A DNA stretch of 64,000 nt from Paulownia fortunei. Its lineage: Eukaryota > Streptophyta > Magnoliopsida > Lamiales > Paulowniaceae. Location of the stretch: assembly GCA_019321725.1 (NCBI GenBank), contig CM033110.1, positions 22,871,210 to 22,935,209 on the forward strand. Reading direction: 5' to 3'. Position numbers and translations under genes: made by a program. A model generated the notes under the pieces. The model worked only from the letters and a program-made list of their open reading frames with translations. It did no database searches and had not been told where the DNA came from. Below, piece by piece: positions 61,522-64,000 of the stretch. Position 1 is the first letter of the stretch. Each line of letters starts with the position of its first letter.

Positions 61522-63539
61522 GAAAAATGTAATAATTCAGCAAAACTCACCACAGGAGCTTAGTTTTAACTCCAGGGTATGAGAATAGAACAAAGAAAAA
61601 TCACAAACTGATGGACTGTGGCCAAATATTACTTCTCCTTTCAACAAAAAAGAAGCTTCAAGAAAAGAAGCTTTTATAGCGGAGGATTTTGATGGAAATT
61701 TAGAACAATCTCACGATGGGAGAGGTACTAGGAAAATTAAGTCCCTCATTCAACACAGTGACATAAATGAACCGAGCAGAACACGTTAATGTTCAAGTTG
61801 TTTTGAAATTTTTATCGAGCTTCAAATATTAGATTTGGAGTGGATTTAATTGTTAATTAAATTGAGTTTGAATGAACTTAATCGAATTGAATATGAATCG
61901 AGTTTAAGTAATTTGATATTTTTATATATATTTTATTATTTTTTTACTAATCAAATCGAGTTTCAGTTCTCGAATGAAAAAAAATAATTTATTATATCTA
62001 ATGAATCAAGTTCAACTGAAATTTTAGTAATTAATTTTGAGTCACATATTGAATAATTTAATTTATTTTGTAACTCTAACTTAAAAAAGAAAAAGTAATA
62101 TTATACGAGTACTCTAAATTTAGTTAGGGAGCTTATTTCTTTCCATTAGTTGTGAGCCACTTTTTTCCATTGCCAAAAAGTTGGTGTAATATCGATGGAT
62201 ATTTCAAATAAAAGTGCATTCATGTGTATAAAAAATAATAATGCTACATACTTCTATGATAAAACATTTAAAATGGATACAACTCCAAATCACTGAAAAT
62301 ACAATTTCAGATTATGTGTAACACACTTATATTAAAGAAGATAAGAATTGACAACATAAGACTCCCTAATGTGGTCGGAACTGGAGCTTGGACATATTAT
62401 TGATCTTGTACAAAAAGGATTTATTGCAAAAAAACGTGGAACAGAAGAATAAGCACCGACCAATAACATTTCAAATCCTCTATTCAAAAATCAATTTGAA
62501 ACTGTGGTTTATTCTCTAAATATTGGACGGTGTTTATTTCTTTTTGTAAGGTCTTATATTAAATTCTTATATTAGATATCCGTATCTTGCACTAGTTGCA
62601 CAGTGGGGAGTCGAGACTCAAGGTCCCACCGGTTATGGAGAAACAACAAAAGTTAATTAATAAATAAATTTTCCTTTTCTAATATTTCAAATTTTTAAAT
62701 AAGATATTCATTGGATAACAAATATCAAAATATCTGTAAAATATAAATCCATCTTCTTGTTAATCTAGCTATGTAACGATCCTGTACATATATAGAGTCC
62801 AAAAAAGTTTTCATTTCAAGACAAAAGATTCACAACGTTATGACCACTTCTTTTACCGGCGGCCTACTTTATGTGTAGAGTTACGTAGTCTAAATTGTCT
62901 AGGATACTGCACGAATATAACTGATCTTGATGGGGACGTGTTTGGCCGAAACTATGAATAATCAAAAACCTACTTCGATTTCTGTCCCATCAGACTTTGG
63001 TTTAGCCCAATTTACCTTAAAATCGTTAGGTGTCAAATAGACACCCGTGGAAGCGACATTCGCCATCATTGGGCGAAAAACCAAATGAAAATAGAAGCCA
63101 TAATAGTTTTGAATTGTTCGACCTTGCCTTGTTTTTGTGGAGTAGTCATCATCTTGCACTGCTGTTTTGATATGGAAAATGTAAATGAGGTCCGGATAAA
63201 GATCAAGTACCGACTTATGTAGTCATTTATGAATTTGCATGGGCTAAGTACTCAAGCTGGAAGCGAAAACTAGAAGCTTATTATTCATTCATATACCAGG
63301 TTGCTAATGATCCAAAATGAGTCCAAGTTATATACTCACAATTGATTAACATTACTTACGATGATCTATCTGTAAGTTCTTTACTTTTAGAGTTAGATGA
63401 TGTTTGGTTAAATCCATACCTATTTAGTCCATTCGCATTCTCTGTTTTAATTTGATATTTTATTATGTATTTTATTTCACGCTAATTGCATTAAATATTT
63501 CATAAAATACCATATTGGAGCTAAGAATCAATCTATACC

Positions 63540-63925
63540 TATTTTAATAACAATTATGCAACTTATAATTGTTATTATCACCAAAAATAATATTGATGGA
63601 TGATTCTGTTGGTCATTTGATTATCTCTGTTCTATAATGTAATAATTAAAATCAACTTGCCTGTGCTAACAATAAAAATTATGTACAACTTTAGTCTATT
63701 CATTGTTGTGTTTATTTGGCTTAGGTGCATCTTTTGTTTTTTGATACTATGATATAGTTTAGGCAATTTAAAATTTAAATCTACTATTTTTTTTCTCCTT
63801 CTATATGCCACAATTGAAGGTTATTTTCAGTTTATTGGATTTTGAGGTATCCATATATCTATAGCTCAATTGGTGGAGATAGATAGACTCGTAGATTTCA
63901 GTGTCTATCCAAATGAAAATATTTT
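63540..63925. repeat. Duplicated block, copy 2
   Basis: Partner of 49130-49910, in the same orientation, starting with ATTTTAATAACAATTATGC and ending around TAGACTCGTAGATTTCAGTG. In copy 1 the block lies on the 3' side of an AVT1 gene, so a further AVT1 unit may begin just beyond the window. Confidence 0.7.
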
Positions 63926-64000
63926 ATTCAAAACTTTCAGTCATTGAGTTTAGTTACTTGAATATTTTATTTAATCATTGATAATATTTAATATTTCCTT

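Larger units (their letters stand above)
59420..63539. other. 5' flank of AVT1 copy B and further intergenic DNA
   Basis: 59.4-61.4 kb aligns in blocks with the 5' flank of copy A. It contains a 104 bp tandem duplication (60301-60503), an (AC)n/A-run (60649-60684) and an (AGA)n run (61501-61521). 61.8-62.1 kb holds a repeat-like TCGAGTTT-rich stretch similar in style to 56.6-56.9 kb. No gene is supported. Confidence 0.5.

Overview
This is nuclear DNA from a flowering plant, most likely a eudicot. It has AT-rich intergenic DNA, short GT-AG introns, a plastid starch synthase, an intronless PPR gene, a Dof factor of the cycling (CDF) type and degenerate LTR retrotransposons. The species cannot be fixed from the sequence. 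All gene names come from recognising protein motifs by eye; no database search was run. Exon borders were placed by hand from GT/AG sites and reading-frame continuity.

Layout, left to right. 1.9-2.4 kb (-): a three-exon gene for a predicted 79-residue secreted peptide, too fragmented to show as one ORF. 5.1-8.4 kb (-): a two-exon CDF-type Dof transcription factor. 8.4-15.5 kb: AT-rich intergenic DNA. 15.5-16.2 kb (+): a two-pass membrane protein of the At5g19025 / L34e-like family. 20.05-20.7 kb (-): a RING-H2 ubiquitin ligase of the MPSR1 type. 22-28.4 kb: a retroelement island with an LTR fragment, a 1.2 kb solo LTR on +, and a 3.9 kb Ty3/gypsy-like element on - that has a decayed gag, no pol, and a roughly 58 bp tandem array. 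29.65-34.2 kb (+): a nine-exon AAR3/DCN1-like cullin-neddylation factor. 35.9-42.2 kb (-): a nine-exon plastid starch synthase II. 45.1-45.7 kb (+): a DMP (DUF679) pseudogene. 46.4-48.0 kb (+): an intronless E-class PPR gene. 51.4-53.0 and 57.3-59.3 kb (-): two tandem AVT1-type vacuolar amino-acid transporter genes with matching introns and promoters.

The genes are functionally unrelated, as usual for a plant chromosome. The AAR3 and starch synthase genes are convergent. The two AVT1 genes form a tandem array that probably continues past the right edge, because a block found downstream of the first copy reappears at 63.5-63.9 kb. The most interesting items are the hidden small-peptide gene, the non-autonomous retroelement with its embedded minisatellite, and the AVT1 array.
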